A stretch of DNA of 64,000 nt from Callaeas wilsoni (GCA_013398955.1 VWPU01010320.1:1-64000); one strand, 5' to 3'; counted from the stretch's first letter, positions 51,743-64,000 are shown. The notes: generated from the sequence alone by a model not told the origin. A program made the numbers and translations.

Positions 51743-51864
51743 GGCAGAAGGGTTTTGATTTGAGATAAGGAGGTCTCAGACCCTTGCAGATGGTTGCTTT
51801 GGAGGCAGAAGGGTTTTGATTTGAGCTAAGGCGGTCTCAGACCCTTACAGATGGTTGCTTTGAA
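51743..51864. repeat. 61-bp tandem duplication, two units
   Basis: Units 51743-51803 and 51804-51864 differ at about four positions (for example gagataaggagg versus gagctaaggcgg, and cccttgcag versus cccttacag). Divergence of roughly 6-7% makes it older than the 37-bp duplication at 42.3 kb. It is not coding. Confidence 0.95.
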
Positions 51865-51869
51865 GGCCA

Positions 51870-54800
51870 GGTGACTTGCTGAAGGATTTGCCTGTATGGC
51901 TATGAATGTGGCTGTGACAGCAGGAAGGATGGGCTGGCTGGGCTCACAGAGAATCCAAACCCAAACATGAGTCTGGATGAGCTGGCTACAGCTTGGACCC
52001 AAACTTCAAAGCCTTCCATGAACTTCTAAGTAAACCAATAGGAGAATTTTTGGGTTTGATTTGTTTTCTTAGACATGAGGCAGCAGTATGAAGCTGAGAT
52101 CTGGGTGTGTTCTGGATCTTGCCTCCTGTTTTATATGTATAAAAGGCAGATATCTTGAAGGACTCATAAATTATGGTCGACCTGTGTTGCCTCTGGGACA
52201 GAATAATGGTGTTCCTTTGGATGTCTTTTTTTTCCCCCTCTGTGCCTCCTTCCATATGCCTGTGGCATGTAGCAGAGTGAGCTCAAGAGTTAGTACTACA
52301 TTTATTTGTGTTTTGAGGAGAGAAGTCTCCTTATTGCTATTTTCCCTCCCCTGCTTCCCATCCCTTATCCCATCTGTTTCAGAATTTTAATCACCTTGCC
52401 AAGAATTTAAGTAACTTGGATATAAAAAAAGATCACTTCATGACTCTTAATATTATGTGTAGATGTGCATGTGAAGTTAAAAGTAAGTGCATCTCATGCT
52501 CCAGAGTGTAAGCTGAATGCTGAGGGATACAGAAAAAGAATTTCTCCTGTTTTATCCTTCTTGTTATTGCATGATTTTATAGGTAAATTGTGGATTTATT
52601 TCATCTCCTTACAAATATGTTATAGCCACTTTTGGAGACGGAATGCTGATGCTGGTAGAGTGGCACTTATAGCTGATACTAACTTATGCTATGCTTGTGG
52701 TCCAAACAAGAGTAACAGATCAGAGCTTCATAATAATAGAGAAAGGAATTTCATAAACAAATTAAATTTGTGGGGAAATTCAAGTGAAAACAGTAGTGGT
52801 TAAGGGGAGAATTTCAAGGACAGGAAATAGGTGCTCGGTGAAAGTCAAAGCTGGTAACTGTCCATTGTATTTCTTTAAATGTTCAGATTCAGATTATTTT
52901 ACTTTAAGGAAAAGAGATTGAATTAATGGACTTTAGAACTGCATGCTTGGCAGAAAAAAAACTCTGCATCTTGAGTTCATTATACTCATACAGCCATCCC
53001 AAACTGGCTGTAGATTGGAGTTTTGTATGTTGGTTTGATTGTTATCTATGGTTAACAACGTCCGTAGTCAAAGTATCTTGGGTTCTGGTTTTGTTACATC
53101 TGTCATCGATTTTTTTGATACCTTCTGGCTATGAGGAGTTGCTGTCTTGCCAGTTGAATCCTTAGGAACCTTTGTTGCAAGTGCTTCTGTGGAGAAGGTA
53201 ATGGCCACGCACGTGCTCCTCTGTCCCATGGTCCTGTGGTGAGCTCCAGCTTCCTGCTGTTCTTGCTGAAGACACACAAGCAGCACTTAGGCTGAAACTG
53301 GCAGGTACTATTAAAAAGTATATTAAATAACACAGAAGATAGGCTGGAAAATAAATGCTGGCAACTAATCCAGTTCATTCTCTTGGCCCAAAGCAGAGGT
53401 TACCGTTTAAAATTATTTTTGAGTGGTGCATTTTGTTCTGGAAGTGTCCCATGCAGAGCTTTGCAGTTTACCTCACTTGACCTGTAACAGAAGTAATTAT
53501 CCTTCCCTTTACACAATTTTCCCAAGGGTCTTAATTGGTAGGGAAATTGCTGGTGTCAAGGGAGTAAATCAGTCTCTGTTGCTCCATTTTAAGCACATTA
53601 CATCTTCTCCTGCCCTCAGGGGATGCGAAGGGTTTATCATTCTCTAATATATGTGTGAAAATTACTGGTTTTTAGGCTTGGCAAGCCTGACCCTTCCAAA
53701 TTCTCCATGGACACCATGTTTCCTAGAGCTCTGGAGACTCTGACTGCTCTCTTCCAGTTGTTCCTGTATTTCTTGAAGCGACGCGTACCTGCGGATGTAC
53801 TCAGGCTTCCAGCCAGGAACTGACCAGGACTCAAGAGGGGAAGGAGTGCTGTTTGTAGCTGCTGTGTTTCCAACCATATGACATTGTTCCTGCAGTGTGA
53901 TTTGCCACCAGCCCTGGGTTTCAGTTTTTTAGCTCCTTTTTTTGATCTGTCAATTCCTGCCTCAAAAAGACATTATCTTGTCTTTGCAAAAGCAATTACC
54001 AAACCACTATCATTTTTTTGGGGGAGATTTAACCCACAAGTTGAGAATACTCAAAGCTGAAAATGGTCTGATTTTGCATGTTCTGGCTATTTCTCTTTAC
54101 TCGCAATTCTTAACTTTCATGGTTTTTTTAAGCTATTAATAGCAAAATATGTGTCAATATTGTCAGTGATCTCTCTGCTTGATGGCTTGGGCTGCCTGAT
54201 ATATTCTGGCTTCACAGGATAGGTCAGGCTAAAAACCAAAATGCACTGAAAGAGGGAGGCGAGCCCTAGAGCAATGAGGGGAAGGAAAATGCCTGCATGA
54301 AATGCTTCAGTGAGGTTCTTGCAAGTGCTTAGAACAGCAATTAGAGAAACACTTTGGGAGAGCAGGATGTGTCTGGAGCCAAGTTTCTCCAACACCTATG
54401 GGTGTGCTTCATACTAATTTTTAATATCTGGTTTTAGAAATCTTGAGAGAGAAGAGGTAATGCCATGACAGAAGAACAAACATATTTTGTTAAAAGTAGA
54501 GTGAGTCCTGTGGAAGATATCATGTTATTAAAATGGAAGCCACCTCCTCATGTAAGAGAGACAGCTTAAAGCAAGGTGCTTTCTCCTCTAATCCTCCTTG
54601 CTACACCATGACTTAAAGACTTTGGAGTCTTTGAAGTACATTTGCCATAGCAATGGGAGAATCATCCTGATCTCCTCCACCCTGGCTTCCCAGAGGCTTC
54701 CTAAATGCTCAGATGATTGTTAATGAAGAGGACAGGTCTTATGAATTCCCTAAAGTAAATTGAGAACACCTGCATTGGTGTAGCAAAGAGATTGTCAGTT

Positions 54801-57620
54801 CCTAGCACTCGCTTGCCACGGTTTGAGTATGCTGAATTCAGAACAGCAAACCTAGAGGGAAAGGTTCATCAGTGTTCTTTAATGCTACTGAGCTGTTCAT
54901 TCAGTTCAAGCTAGCTTTTTCTGCTTTGTAAAACAGAGGGGGAAGGAAAAAGAGTGCCTTTCAGTCTAACTGTGCAGTAGAGAAAACAGCTTTAGAAATA
55001 CAAGGCCTAGGAAATAGAAAATTGGACTTTTTGCTGTAATGAAGCACAATGGTAAGAATTCACAATGTATCTGTTACTACAACGAAGCAGAGAAAAAGCT
55101 TTAATCCCCTGAAGAATACAAGGGGTTTATGTTATTTGCCTAGGTGTGGGTGTGATGGATGGGCCAGGTATCAGTGGTGTAACTCTATGGGTTCTGTGCG
55201 GGTAGAGCTGAATCTGGCCAATATTCTCAGAAGAGACTTCCTAAAGGGGTGAGCTTTATGGTGTTGGTGACTACCCAGCCACAGCACTCACCCTCAGAAA
55301 TCTCCAAGCTTACCTCTTAGGGTGATAACTGATACTCCGTGGGTTTCCACAGTGCTAGGAAAAGGAAATACCTGCTGTTTCAAACTTTCCCATGCACTGC
55401 ATGGATAAGGACACATGTTTTTAAGCTCACCGCCTTGTCTTCCTTTTGAAACTCCAGAAAGTTTTTCTATCTGAACCCGGGAATATTTTGTGCGTGGTAC
55501 TGTGGTGAATATGTAGACCTTAGCTGGCTGCTAGGTATTGTTTATCAAATTCCGTTTGTGTATTTACAAAATGGTAATTGAAATCCATGGAAACATGATT
55601 TAGACTTTCAAGTATGTTTTGAGCCAGGATCTGAATTACAATAAACATATTGATAAGTCACTTGTGCAAAAGTAGATATGTTTTCCTCTGCACAGTGAAA
55701 CAGAAGTGTAAACACTGAGCATTTACTTAGTAATGCAATATCTTATTTTTGTAGATTTGTGAAAAAAATCAACTGTTTTCCTTTTCCCTCCCCACCCTTT
55801 CCTCTGGGGCATTGTTAGAGTCTGTCTGATCCATAGAAATCTGATGCAAACCTAGGGAACTGAAACAATTTTTTTTTTTCTGGATTATAAAAAAAAGGAA
55901 AAAAGTTGGGTTTGGTCATTTCCCCAAGGCTCAGGAATTCTAGTGATGTCACTTTTCTTTCCTCAGAGCTGCCTTTAAGTGTTCATCTCTGTTACAAAGG
56001 CCATAATGGATGTTCAAGAAACACTTAAATAAAACTATGGCAACTGAAGCCTCCATCTCATCAGTAGGTGGTGGTTCAGTGACAAATTGTCCGTGAGGGC
56101 TCATGGTAATCGATAAGAAACGTTGTAGTTGGATGGTGTAATGCATCTGTGATCCAAACCCTTGCTGCTGATTCCTGGTGCTAGCAAGCCAGCTGACAGC
56201 TTCACTTTGCAGGATCGTGGGTGGATCAGGTCTTGCCTTTGCTTGCAAAGCCATCCCAGAGCTGGTACAAAGGTGCGATGCAGGTGTCATCGTGAGCTAA
56301 CAGGGCAAAAGTGTGGTCACAGATGTTCACATTTGCAGCTTTGGTGGGAGGTTTGTGCACAAACCTGGTGAGTGCAAAACCTCAGTCCTGGCGTAACTTT
56401 GGTCAGCCAGTTATGAATTCAAACTGCCTCAGTTATCCTTAAAATTACAGGTTAACTAGTGCTCTTTCAAGAAAGAGGATGTGAATGAAGGAAATTAACT
56501 GCTCACACTTACCACGCTGCATGAAAGCTACTTCCATCTCTGCCCTGGAACCTCTGTAAACACCCATTAAAGTCTTGTATGGCATCAATTGTGTATTTCT
56601 TGTGTTACTTTTCATTATATAGCATACACTTACTCTTGAAATCTGGTTTAGATGACTAAAATACATATGTAAAAATGAAAAAAGGGAGAATAATTTTGCC
56701 TACCTTAGGAGTGATAACGATGAGACCTCAGATATTACTGTCCCTGTTTTGTAACTTATCTTCTTGAAGTTTCTAGGTGTCTCTGTTAGATCAGTGTTAA
56801 CATAAGTGATTCCTTTCATCCTGCTGGGCGTGGTGTCAGTGTTGTGCTGCAGTGATGGTGCTAGGAAAAACAAGATGAGTTAATGAGATTTAGGTGAGCT
56901 TGACATTAGGCTTGAATGTTCTGGCTCCTGTAGATGTGACAGAGGATTTTCCTGCCTTTAAATACAGATAAAGTAAAAGCTAAAACGCATGGCCAGAGAG
57001 AAAACTTCAATCCTCAAAGACACAATCCAGCTATTTGCCAAGTGTTCACCGTTGTGGAGGTTATCTGCTCACTGTTCCAGAGCCTTCCCACCTCTCATGT
57101 GGGAGCTAGCAAACATGTGAATTCCCTGGAATTTGATCCTGTAATGTCTCAGAGGAGCAGGAAGCAGGTTTCAGCATGTTGTGTTGCCGAGCTCTTAGCT
57201 TCAGGTGGGTTGTAGAGTGCTGGCATGATTCACCCTGAAGTTTGTCTCAGGCAACCTTTTGGTTTGTATGTTGGATCCTGCATATTTCATGGTTGATTTA
57301 GCTGGGTTCACAGAGCTTTTCTGTAAACCATGGAGTTCTTGAAGGAAATTTATGGGTTTGAAAGAATAACCAGCTTCACAGGGCAAATGGCACTGTCTCT
57401 GATTACTGTATGAAAGGAAGTTTGGGTTTACCACTAATTGCAGATAAAAATTAATATTTGCAAAGGAGACATGTATGATTTATTTATAAGTGTTTTCTGT
57501 TTCCATAATGAAATTTCCTTTGGGTTTAAGTACAGTCATTTGGAGGAAAAAGCAGAGGTCTGTGGCTCATTAGTTGCTGGTGGTTGTCAGAAGCCATTAA
57601 TCAATTGCCCCTTTTACCAA
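51870..57620. other. Unique non-coding DNA, no gene recognised
   Basis: No repeat, RNA gene or credible exon was recognised. A T12 run lies at about 55869-55880. The open frames listed on both strands are below 115 codons. Confidence 0.5.
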
Positions 57621-57624
57621 CATA

Positions 57625-57702
57625 GGTCCTAATTCAGCAAAGCATTTAGGCACATGCTTAACTATAAGCATGTGTTTCAGAGCACTTTGCTAAATCAGGG
57701 CT
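57625..57702. repeat. Palindromic ancient amniote repeat (MITE-like)
   Basis: The left arm (cctaattcagcaaagcattt...cacatgctta) pairs with the right arm (taagcatgtg...agcactttgctaaatcaggg), giving two arms of about 34 bases with roughly three quarters of positions complementary around a 3-base centre (actataagc). The 'ttcagcaaagca...cacatgcttaa' core is a familiar old repeat of birds, turtles and crocodilians. In longer copies the arms surround a 'cattgaagtcaatgg' centre that is missing here. The family name is not recalled. A transcript would fold into a long hairpin. Confidence 0.65.
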
Positions 57703-57704
57703 TT

Positions 57705-60700
57705 AATGTGATTCAAGCTTGCTGTATTTTTTTCCAAGTCTAAGGTTACCCTGAAATGACAGGAGTCACTAATACATCAGCTAAAGTGTCATGTACCTTC
57801 CTCACCTATCTTTCTAAAAAGTCATATGCAAGGGGGGAAAAAATGGGTCAATTTTTTCCCCTCATCCTTTTCAAATCCTACCTCAAATGGAGGCTACTGT
57901 CCTGAATAGTGAGGTATGTGAATTAGCAGCAAGCCAGGAGCAAGGGGAGTGAAATGTGGGGAAAGCAGTTTCCACTTGGTGGTTTTGCTCTCTCCAATCT
58001 CTGTTTTTGCTAAAGCCTGCTTGGTTATGAGGAGGAAAGAGGGGAAGGCAGCCGATCTACATTTTGATACAGCCAGATGAATCGTGGTATGCAGGATCTA
58101 ATAAGCCTGGGTAGGGTATGCATGCATCTTAATCTACAGAGGAGATATAGAGGGAGGGGTACTAGAATTTAATTCCCCAAGCGCTTCTACTCTTGTAAAA
58201 ATTAGTGACTTTCAGCTGTGACTAAAGGTCAAGACTGAGGGTTATGTTCTCAGTCCAAGTTTCATCTCCTTTGCTGCAAAAAGGATGTGGTCCAACCACA
58301 GCTATCCTGCAGAGAAATTCCCTGGAAGAAGCAGCACCTCAAGTGGCATAACACCAGCATGACTTCCCCCTCCCACCATGTCCACCCTTCCCATTTTAAT
58401 TCCAGTTAGAGAATTGAAGGAATTTTGCATGCATTTATTCCTATGTGATTCACAATTTAGTAGAGGTGATTGAGAGCTCTCAGAAATTACAGCAGTTCCT
58501 AGACCAATATGATTTTTTATGGTTCAGCAGGAAATTGAGTATCTTGAGAGTAAAGGTAAGCAGCCTTATAATCCCTTCAGAATTTGTTTGGCATAGGAGA
58601 GAGTATCGCCTTTAGGCAATTTTTCCCCATCCTGTGAAAGGCAAAGCTCCCCAGCAGTGACAGCCACGTATCTCACACAGTCTTGATTCTTTACAGATTT
58701 TGCAGTAGGGATGCTGCCTGTTGAATCAGCAGCAGCACTTCTTGATGAACATAGGTTTCCTTTGGATTTTCTCCTTTCTAATGTTGCTGCCATTCAAGCT
58801 TGTTTTGCTTGTGAAACCTGACATCATCTCAGCCTGGGGTTGTGTGTGGGTAGGAAAATGACTTCACTGGTTCATGTTTCCATTTTCTTCCCGTTCTGTG
58901 TTTGACAGCAGCAGGAGCACGTGATGGAACGGTGCACATAAACTTTTGCTATGTACATTGCACAGATGGAAATGACAACTGAGCTTTGCCTTCCGGGCTG
59001 AAGCAAGGCCTCCGTGGCTCCTAATGGACCTTGACTCTGCAGCATGCAGTCAAATAGATTAGTGTGGAAAATTTTGCGTGCTTCCTTTGACTTTCTATTG
59101 GTATTCTTTCTATCCCAGGGAGAAGAAACCAAAACACTTTCTATTTTCTGTATTAATAGTTTTATACCACACTTAGGGGGAGCTTAAGCACTGTTTATGT
59201 TGAAAAGCATTCCAAGGCATCAAAGACTTAAAATCTGATCAGATGAGAATCAAAGGGCAGTAGGGGAAGAAGCAGCATTGAGGTAACCCCCTGTCCCCAA
59301 TCTCACCCCAAAATCACGTGACAGAGTTAGGCAGAGAAGACTCATCTTCAGTCCTGGGTCACGACTTTCTCTTGCTGGTAAAAGGATGTCTTTCAAAGGC
59401 TTGCACTGTTTTCTGTAGTTTGACTGATTATTGTGGCAGTGGCTTTCTCCCCAGCATGCTTTATCCCTGGAACCCTAAAAAGAATTGTCACGCTCACCAG
59501 TTGTGGAAGGTTCTGGATAAAGATTGTTTTGCCACTCTAGTGTGAGTTACCGAGGCAGGTAAAAGCAGAGACTTTCCACAGTGCTTTTGTTTTTTAATTT
59601 TTAAATTTGGAACGTGCCCCTTTGAATGATTTTGGTTTCAGAAAGTTAAAACAACACTTATGTAAGTTTTAAGATAGCTCTCTTTTTTCTTCATGCTTTG
59701 ATCATGCGGTTACTTGGAATCCCTCATGGTCTTCTGCTTTTTTAATGCACAAGAGATTTAGGGGGCTTCACATTCTCCTACCTCTGTGACTTGCTAAGCA
59801 CTGTGTTCGGGCATTGCAGCTTCCTCAGGAGCAAAAACTGTGGGCTCTGTGCAAAACTGTCCCCACAGATGCTGAGCAAATATAGGTGGTCCTGGAAAGT
59901 GTGAATCCTTAGCCATCCATAGATGACGCTTGCCAACAGCAGAGATTTGATCTTGAATAATGAAATAAAATAAGATGCCTGTGTTTTTTTTCCAGTCTAT
60001 GAAGTTTAACGAAGCAAAAGGAAGAAAAGGGAAAGGATGGTCAGGGAACAAAGGGAGAAATGGTGGGATATGTGTGATTAATACAGTTTTAACTTTGCTG
60101 CCTGTGATGACACTATGCAGTGATGGAGTGGATGTATTCTGTGATTTATTTTCTTCTGCTTTAAAGTAGTGGAGCTCTAAAAATGACTAATGAACCTCCT
60201 TTCAAGGTTCATCTCTATGACCTAATTCATATGTGCAGCAATCTTGTCTTCCTCTTAACTGCTGCATGAAGTTGAGGGTTGCTCATCTACAGAGCATTAG
60301 AGGCCGAAGCAGAGACCCTGGACGAGTTCCAGCACTAATAGCTGCATTCCAGTGAAAACAGGAATCAGATGTACAGTGCACATGACAGCCTAATTGGCAG
60401 ATGCTATTTACCATATGTTAATTGCAAGTTGCATTGTAAGTTAGGATGTTGATTAAGGCAGCAATTAGAGCAGTTGCTTGTACGATGCTGAGTTTTTAAA
60501 AATAATCGTTCCAGTAGATGCATTTTTATCAGTGTACCATCGAAGCTTATTCTTTAGAGCAAAACCTCACTAATGTGTATTTTTCCTAACCTCAGTAGGA
60601 CTATTTTCTCCAGGAAAGATCCTACCTGAGGAAGTGTCTTGCTGCACTTTTCAGACTACGGAAGATAGTATGGCATATGTGTTTGCAGACTACTTTTGTG

Positions 60701-62530
60701 CTACATCTGTTGTAAGATTTATCAGTGTGTGTAAAATGTCTAACTGCTTGATGCAACCATCTGTAGCCTTCAATAGGGATTATTCTCTGGAGTTATTAAA
60801 AATGAATATGATAACACATGGAGCACCTTAGCACAAGTAGGGATGCTAGCATATAAATGAAGTTCAGCTTATGTCTTGTGGACAAATTTCACTTACAGTC
60901 TGGAAATCAGTCTTTGGACTGTGAAAAGCCTCATGTTGCATTGTCTGTGTGGTGTTTGGTATTTCACAGTAGAGGAAAGAGCAGGGCAAAACTGTTGCAA
61001 GAACAAGATCCCAAAGGTGTTCTCATCCTTCAGACCAGCTGAACAGGCATAATGCCGTAGTTCCTCTCTGGTACAGAGTGATCCCAGGGTTCTGGTAGAC
61101 CAGCTACACAGCCGTGGTGGTTTGTATTGTTAGGGCTGAGCAATTCTTCAGCTCTATCTCACTGCTCACATTCTTGAAATGACTTCTGGTAGCTGAGCTG
61201 CCTACCTTCACATGGAACATCTAAAGACATCCCAAAGGAAACAGAGCTAATTATCTGGCTGCTCTAGTGATCCTGGTGTGGAGGTAGAAGACAGTGCAGA
61301 ACAAGAAGTCTGCTGTCAATCCTGTAGCCTGTTTATGAGTCCTGTTCTCAAAAACATTCTGAAATCCCCACCACTGGCACAAGCTTGTGAGTACGGGAGT
61401 ACTTGTCCTGTCACCACACTTCCCTGATGCCATGTTGCTGAGATTTCCCTCTGCATTTAAACTGAAGAGAAGCTGATTTTCTGTCACTGTTCTACAAAGT
61501 AGTCACCCAGCACCATGTCGTTATAACAAGTTTTTAAGCTGTACAAGCAGACGTGAGGAAAAAAGCTCATTTTTCTCTCCTTAAAAAAAAAGTACTTCAA
61601 ATAATCCTAGTGAACAGTGTGTATTGCTTTAATTTATATCCATTCTCTCAAAGTGGAAGGGACTCCACGCGGAGGAAATCACCATGTTGAAGGAGAGGCT
61701 ACTTTGATTTATGTCATCTTCAAAGTGTTCGGATTTCCAGTCACACTCTAAGCCCTCGAACTGAAATAACTATGTCTACCCAGGGATTTGTCAGGGCTTA
61801 GCTGCATCTGTTCAGAATTGTACTTCTCATTGAAGTAGTGCAGCTTTTTCTTCCTAGAAGAAGCTGTTTGTGTATTAGCCAAAGGCTGCAGTTGTAAAGG
61901 CAAGATTGAACTGGTGAAATTGTATGTATGAGGTTTTTGGTTCAGGGTTTTTTGTTTATTTCTTTTGTTTTCTTTCCTGCCCCCCCTGCTTTTCCTGCTC
62001 TAGCAGTAAAGTTTACATTGATGGTATGATCCGTTATTTCTTGGCTTTGGACGTGTCACCAGGGACGTGGTGTGCAGGGCACCAAGGAGAGCAAACCAAT
62101 CCATCACCGCTCTGTACACCCAGGCAGTCTTTGTATTGAGGCAGCAGGTACTTAAAAATGGAGACAAACCAGTCAGCAGAGGAATCTGCACACATAGGAA
62201 TGGAACAATTTTTATGAGGGTTTGTCCCAAGGCTAGAAGAGCTCGGTTTGCAGTTGGTTGGTCTGCTCATGAGTCTCAGGCCATGGACACCTCGTGGAAG
62301 AAGGGCAAATAGTTCAGAAAGGCTTGAGATTTCATCAAAGTACAGATATACCTACCACATACCACTTCTGAATGCCCCCAAGGAATGTCTTCCTCTTTGA
62401 AAGAATGAAGAAAGCAATGCATGGATACATTTTAAGCATTGTGTCCTGATTTCAAGAACTCTTAAGACTGTCACATAAGTAGAAGTTTATTATAGACAGT
62501 CAGATTTCTCATGAACATCTGTCTGAAATT
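57705..62530. other. Unique non-coding DNA, no gene recognised
   Basis: No repeat family was recognised. Around 60400-60480 the sequence is AT-rich with homeodomain-type cores (TTAATTG at 60419, GCAATTAG at 60461). No exon is supported. Confidence 0.5.
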
Positions 62531-62955
62531 CTGTTAGATCTATCTTGAAGACGTGAGAATGCTACACTCTTTGGGGGCTGAGAAATCCCTGTGTCTACAT
62601 TAACTCCATGGAGACTTTCATGGAGTGTCTTCAGGCATGTTTGGTCAATCACCAAGCACAGGTGATCCTATTGCAGTTCTGATGGGGCACTGAAGAAACT
62701 GCTGCTCTTCTGTATGCTTAGAACAAGACAATACTTGGGACTTGTCTGAAGCTTCCTCTCTTTTCTACATCCTCCTCTTCCCCACGTTATTTAAAATGAT
62801 TTAGATGTCATTTATGGTTGTTATAAAGAGGCCTTTCAATCTGTGTAAAATGTGTGCTTTGGTTCTGGCTCAAGCGAGCAAGCTGACAGGAATGGAATTG
62901 CTGTTTCTGGAGAAGGCAGCAGTTTATCATCTCCTGCCACATTTGTCACTGCCCT

Positions 62956-62956
62956 N
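62956..62956. other. Assembly gap or ambiguous base (single N)
   Basis: This is the only non-ACGT position in the window. It sits exactly at the junction of the two duplicated copies, after ...cactgccct and before tgttagatc.... It is best read as a scaffold join, not a sequencing ambiguity. Confidence 0.95.
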
Positions 62957-63032
62957 TGTTAGATCTATCTTGAAGACGTGAGAATGCTACACTCTTTGGG
63001 GGCTGAGAAATCCCTGTGTCTACATTAACTCC

Positions 63033-63194
63033 ATGGAGACTTTCATGGAGTGTCTTCAGGCATGTTTGGTCAATCACCAAGCACAGGTGATCCTATTGCA
63101 GTTCTGATGGGGCATGGAGACTTTCATGGATTGTCTTCAGACATGTTTGGTCAATCAGCAAGCACAGGTGATCCTATTGCAGTTCTGATGGGGC
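63033..63194. repeat. 81-bp tandem repeat, two units (VNTR candidate)
   Basis: Units 63033-63113 and 63114-63194 are the same length and differ at three positions (catggagtg/catggattg, caggcat/cagacat, atcacc/atcagc). The matching place in the left copy of the duplicated block (62608-62688) has only one unit. The two versions therefore probably represent alleles or reads with different repeat number. The unit length is a multiple of three, but no protein frame is supported. Confidence 0.9.
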
Positions 63195-63689
63195 ACTGAA
63201 GAAACTGCTGCTCTTCTGTATGCTTAGAACAAGACAATACTTGGGACTTGTCTGAAGCTTCCTCTCTTTTCTACATCCTCCTCTTCCCCACGTTATTTAA
63301 AATGATTTAGATGTCATTTATGGTTGTTATAAAGAGGCCTTTCAATCTGTGTAAAATGTGTGCTTTGGTTCTGGCTCAAGCGAGCAAGCTGACAGGAATG
63401 GAATTGCTGTTTCTGGAGAAGGCAGCAGTTTATCATCTCCTGCCACATTTGTCACTGCCCTCTCTCCCTTTTCAGAGCATACCACTGAAACAATTTGACA
63501 GAAACCAGTTTTGTGTTCCTAGGAAATGAATAATTTGTTTCTTTCAGAGAAAGTGACTTTTTTTTTTCCTCCTCTGTAAAGAAAACCAAATAATAACAAT
63601 AAAAAAGTGGTTTCACTGTTTGACATACTGGGAGGCCCCCGTGTAAGGTCTTCATTCACAGAACCATGTCTGTGACTGTACAAGTTATT

Positions 63690-63800
63690 TTCCCTCTTTT
63701 ATAATCAGCCTTTTGTAAAATGAGAACAGGAGTGACTCCTTCCTTCACAGGTTTGTTGTGAGACTGAAAACTCTGAATCACTCATTATTGCAGTGAGAAT
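63690..63800 (+). repeat. MIR/CORE-SINE-like relic
   Basis: The run 'ccttttgtaaaatgagaacagg', then 'cttccttcacaggtttgttgtgagactga', follows the MIR 3' half order ('catctgtaaaatgggga...', 'cctacctcacagggttgttgtgagg'). It is followed by a degraded 'attcattaatg'-like segment (aatcactcattattg). Divergence is high and the assignment rests on recalled consensus. Confidence 0.45.
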
Positions 63801-64000
63801 CCTATGCACACCACAGACAGAAACAAAAATTTTAAATGGTTGAGTGTTGACTAAAAGCGAGGAGAGATGTATTTGTGCTTGTGTATTGCAAGAAACCATA
63901 GAGATTTAGCCAGGTGAAGAGATAACAAAGTATTACCTGAAGTCTTCTCTGTGTGGGGTTTAAACTGTGTTTTCCTCATGCTGGAATGCAGCCCTTTTGA

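Larger units (their letters stand above)
62532..63461. repeat. Direct duplication broken by a single N; probable assembly artefact
   Basis: Copy 1 (62532-62955, 424 bases) and copy 2 (62957-63461, 505 bases) are identical as far as I can read, apart from an 81-base insertion in copy 2. They are separated by exactly one N. Abutting identical copies at a placeholder base is the usual outcome when two overlapping contigs or haplotypes are joined without merging. The size difference is fully explained by one extra 81-bp unit. The real locus is therefore probably a single copy of this block. Confidence 0.9.

Noticed and set aside
1..64000. Bacterial-type systems (operons, CRISPR, phage, toxin-antitoxin) or RNA genes
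   Set aside because: The repeats, CpG depletion and splice-type signals are vertebrate. No tandem coding genes, no regularly spaced repeats and no tRNA, rRNA, U6, 7SK or Y RNA signature was seen.

Overview
The window looks like nuclear DNA from a bird, probably intergenic or intronic sequence of a macrochromosome. The evidence is one clear fragment of a CR1 retrotransposon reverse-transcriptase C-terminus (about 17.3-17.64 kb), a CR1 3' end (41.9-42.1 kb), a CR1 3' tail in reverse (41.06-41.10 kb), an older reversed CR1 fragment (48.9-49.2 kb), one solitary LTR with avian-style signals (24.0-24.5 kb), several MIR/CORE-SINE-like relics and palindromic amniote repeats. Base composition is moderate, AT-leaning and CpG-poor, apart from two short CpG-rich patches. 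Nothing bacterial or phage-like is present: there are no operons, ribosome binding sites, CRISPR arrays or tRNA/rRNA genes that I can recognise.

No protein-coding gene can be named. Most open frames are short and start at TTG, CTG or GTG, as expected from chance in 64 kb. The best coding candidate is a minus-strand frame at 15774-16485. It is about 236 codons long and directly preceded by a textbook splice acceptor. Its stop is followed by possible poly(A) signals 580 and 780 bases downstream, and it would make sense as the terminal coding exon of an unrecognised gene. A second, weaker candidate is a plus-strand frame at 43241-43760 bounded by acceptor-like and donor-like sites.

Layout: 0-5.4 kb, unique non-coding DNA with a short repeat at the left edge. 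5.44-5.99 kb, a CpG-rich promoter-like patch with splice donors in both directions. 6-15 kb, mostly featureless with a MIR-like relic at 9.7 kb. 15.2-17.7 kb, the candidate exon, its putative 3'UTR (carrying old palindromic repeat arms) and a CR1. 17.7-24 kb, unremarkable. 24.0-24.5 kb, the LTR. 27.2 kb, a second small CpG-rich patch. 27.4-41 kb, unremarkable with AT-rich and poly-T tracts. 41-43.8 kb, two CR1 pieces, an exact 37-bp tandem duplication and the second exon candidate. 46 kb, a MIR-like relic. 48.9 kb, an old CR1. 51.7 kb, a 61-bp tandem duplication. 57.6 kb, a palindromic amniote repeat. 62.5-63.5 kb, a duplicated block split by a single N, most simply an assembly artefact, whose second copy carries an extra 81-bp repeat unit.

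I found no convincing new biological system. The items most worth checking are the 15.8-16.5 kb exon, the two CpG-rich patches as possible unannotated promoters, and the assembly error at 62,956.
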